Under the pieces are notes generated by a model that had not been told where the DNA came from, ran no database searches, and was given only the letters and a program-made list of their open reading frames with translations. DNA of 64,000 nt from Gymnorhina tibicen. Lineage: Eukaryota > Chordata > Aves > Passeriformes > Artamidae. Each line of letters opens with the position of its first letter. Within the stretch, counting starts at the first letter, position 1. The DNA lies in NCBI GenBank assembly GCA_013399875.1, contig VXAZ01005707.1:449387-513386 (forward strand). Reading direction: 5' to 3'. The position numbers were made by a program, and so were the translations under genes. Below are positions 61,401 through 64,000 of the stretch, piece by piece.

Positions 61401-63379
61401 CAACTGATAGGACATCTACATTAATTTTTGGATATGGGAGATATTTATCCTTAGAGAAGGAAAAAGATAGGAGTGTCAAACTTTCAAGTGATATGAAATC
61501 CCAATTCTACATCAAGATGTTCACTGGTGCTTACACAATTTCACACGGACCACTTAGGAAAGTTCCTTGCAATGTAATGACAAATTCTGAAATAATACTT
61601 TCGATCAAGTGCCAAGTAACTTTTAGAAATAGCATCTCAGCATCTGTGTCTTTCTACAGCTAATGTGTATTGTCCAATTCTTCTGAACACTAGTATTATT
61701 TTTACCAAGTAACTACTTACTTTTGATCTCCAAGATTGCTTATTTTGCTATGAGGCTTTGGAAAAAACTTCTCATTTGTGCTGATCAAGAAGATGATATT
61801 TGAGAAGCCAGGTTGCACCTGGCTTCATATATCCCATTAACATTATAATAACTCACAAAATTTATAAGGACTCTGATGCTTTTGCCTTTTCGATTAGAAA
61901 ACTTTATGAGGACTCGGCATTTTAATTTTTCGTTTGCGAGTGCGGCTGGGGAGGGCTTCTGGGAGGATTAGTGAGCTGGAGATCAAAAGTGTGTTCTGTC
62001 ACTTAAAATGGAGCCATGTGCTGCATCTGAAAGGCAATCAAACCTGCTCTATCTGGTGTCCTCTGAAAGACAGAGGATCCCTTCAGAGCTGTGCCTCTTT
62101 AGAGACAAAACGTGTTCTCCCTGGCTCTTGCATGCTTTGTTCTGGCTTTTGTGATCTTCATTCTCTGTGTTCCCTGAAAAATATCTCTGTTTCTGTGATT
62201 TAAAGATCAAAATACATTCTCTGATGTAGCTGGAGCTTGATCCCTTAGCTGCTTTGAAAACTTGGATTAAGGCTTTCAGCTGGTGTAAGAACGTGACTGG
62301 ATGCCAGTGGAAGTTTTTCAGCATAAGCTTCAATTTCTACTCAGCCCAAAACCCAGGAAGTCGGTCACATAGCCACCATCAGGATTTGTAACTCTGATTT
62401 TTGGACTTGCTCAACAATTACAAAAATAGAGCATAGGATTACCAAGTCATGTGCCAGCTAAGCTATGCCTTCACCCAGGAAGAACACGTTTCTAAAAAGG
62501 CATAGGTAGTGAAAGGTATTTTTGGAAGACATTGCCATTCAAAGTGTAACTTTGCATCACTTTAAGTGGCAGATTTTGCTGGTATTGGAGGAAAAGGTGG
62601 CTATATTTTTGAAGTTTTTCTGCCATCTAGCATGATTTTGGTCTTCTCAGTTCTGTATGTGTTGTTCTTTCCTTCATTCACAAGATAAGAGGTCTTCAGA
62701 TTTGAAGAAGGTTTAATGATTGCTTTAGCTGAAAATAAATGGTATATAGCAGTATGTTACTGGAACACTGCTGACAGATAAACCAGCCTGTCTCGTGTCC
62801 TTCTCCCCGCCACAGGTCCAGAAAGAAGAGTATGAATAATGTAATAACTTTCTCGTTTGAAGCTTCTGATTTTCTTTTTGGCTTTTGATGCAAATTTTGC
62901 TAACCAAGATTTTGTTTCTCTAATCATCCATAAAAACATTTACATGTGTAAATACACAAAACCATTTTTTAAATTTGTAACTTACGCAATTGTGGTTCAG
63001 TTTCATTAGCAAAACCTGCCTACTTCCAGAAAAAGAGCTTAATCTTTTGACTTGAATGTAAATGTGATATCCAGAGATATTATTTCACATTTATTATATT
63101 ATTGACTTCAGTGCACAACGATTCCAATACCTTAACATGCAGTAATATCAGTGCAGTTCAGCTTAATTTTCTCTTCGCTCCCTTCCCTTTTTCTATTTGA
63201 AAACTAGAAAGGGATAAAGTGGGGCAATTGCATTTTGTAGAAAATTGCCTTGCTGATTCCATATTTACAGCCTTTATTAACCTGACAGGGAAGAGTGGAA
63301 TAGCCAGCAAATCAAGGACAGGGTTGAAAATGTCAAAGTTGTGGAGCATAATACCATAATTACCAAAGTACATCAGGTA
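58401..63379. other. Unique A+T-rich sequence, no gene recognised
   Basis: No transposon recognised. A GA run lies at 60078-60092. A 10-bp-arm hairpin (GAAGCCAGGT, TGC, ACCTGGCTTC) is at 61804-61826. A locally GC- and CpG-richer stretch lies at 61930-62110. Open frames of up to 102 codons are not protein-like. Confidence 0.5.
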
Positions 63380-63960
63380 TTATTAAAAGTTTGATAGTTC
63401 CCTCTTATGACAAGCACAGTAATGAGAACGGAAAATACACAAAATTAATTTATTTTTATGCCAAAAATAATAATGAGGTGAGATGATTACATCCAATTTG
63501 CAATCTCAAACTTGTCATTTCCCAATGGACTGGACCAGTAATTTTAGTAGCTTAATTAAATCAGTAGTAATAATAATTCCTCCTCCCTTCCCCCATCTGC
63601 TCAGAAGAGGGAAAATTTAATGGAAAGGCAAGAAGATTTCCACAATAAAAGCTGTCTTTAGGTTTGCACTCAAAACAAGGATTAAGCAGTTTATGATATA
63701 CTTTTATGTATAAAAGTGATTAAAAATCATGTTTAACAACACTATACAAGCCTCCAGAAATTAGGATTTTAATTAGTCTCTTAGTAGGACCCATATTTGG
63801 TTACATTTCTACCCTGGCATGTCCTGTAAAACTGAAGTGTCTATTTTAAGCCACCAATAATCATTAATTACAAATTAGGCCATCTCAGTGCTTTAGGCTT
63901 AGCATTCAGTGGTATTTCCTCAAAAGAAGAAGGACACAAGAAATTGAGTTTATCCAGCTT
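63380..63960. promoter_or_regulatory. Possible conserved non-coding element
   Basis: Unique sequence with several spaced TAATTA-type cores: CTTAATTAAAT (63551-63561), TTTTAATTAG (about 63767-63776) and TCATTAATTA (63861-63870). No open frame or repeat accounts for it. This texture resembles developmental enhancers but is not proof; alignment to other birds and mammals is needed. Confidence 0.22.
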
Positions 63961-64000
63961 TCTTATCAAATCTTTTAAAAAGGCTACACCAAATTTGTCT
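63961..64000. other. Window end, nothing recognised
   Basis: Short A+T-rich tail with no feature. Confidence 0.5.

Noticed and set aside
1..64000. tRNA, rRNA, U6 or other small RNA genes and CRISPR arrays
   Set aside because: No tRNA B-box with paired acceptor stem, no snRNA or 5S sequence and no regularly spaced repeats were found by eye.

Overview
The window looks like euchromatic, A+T-rich intergenic or intronic DNA from a bird. The main evidence is repeat content. Every recognisable interspersed repeat is a CR1 LINE (chicken repeat 1, the dominant retrotransposon of birds) or a retroviral-type LTR, and several CR1 copies keep the typical avian 3' end (pattern AGAATCATAGAATgGTTTGGGTTGGAAGG when read in reverse). 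No Alu, L1 or B-type SINEs were seen. The style of the LTRs, especially the one at 56915-57803 with a CT-rich tract just before its poly(A) signals, would suit a neoavian such as a passerine, but that is inference from memory of such families. One run of N (21240-21768) shows that this is a draft assembly.

Layout. 1-19540 is mostly unique sequence with two short sense CR1 3' ends (4189-4468 and 6976-7124). 19541-19991 is a solo or truncated plus-strand LTR. 21240-21768 is the gap, and its right edge starts with 20 bases identical to a CR1 segment 2.5 kb downstream. 24200-25526 is a three-layer nest: a sense CR1 is split by an antisense CR1, which is itself split by a 335-bp solo LTR with TGTGG...CCACA ends and a 6-bp target duplication; the outer CR1 ends in a (TATTC)14 microsatellite. 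More CR1 pieces lie at 31560-31616, 33519-34040, 38895-39358, 39373-39905 and 42666-42722. 49138-49333 is a long pyrimidine microsatellite. 56915-57803 is an ERVL-like LTR followed by a GC-richer segment of unknown origin. 58400-64000 is unique A+T-rich DNA.

Genes. I find no complete protein-coding gene, no RNA gene and no CRISPR. The longest open frames (up to 158 codons outside the gap) have non-coding composition, lie in low-complexity DNA or fall inside transposon remnants. Two short segments have plausible splice signals around an open frame: 29052-29110 on the minus strand (the better one) and 36839-36894 on the plus strand. If either is real, the window lies inside a long intron or introns of a gene. 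Several unique blocks with homeodomain-type TAATTA cores could be conserved regulatory elements, but only a cross-species alignment could show that.

I did not find a new biological system. The most informative structures are the nested transposon block, the CR1 match at the gap edge, a perfect 16-bp-arm hairpin at 42515-42551 and the candidate 59-bp exon.
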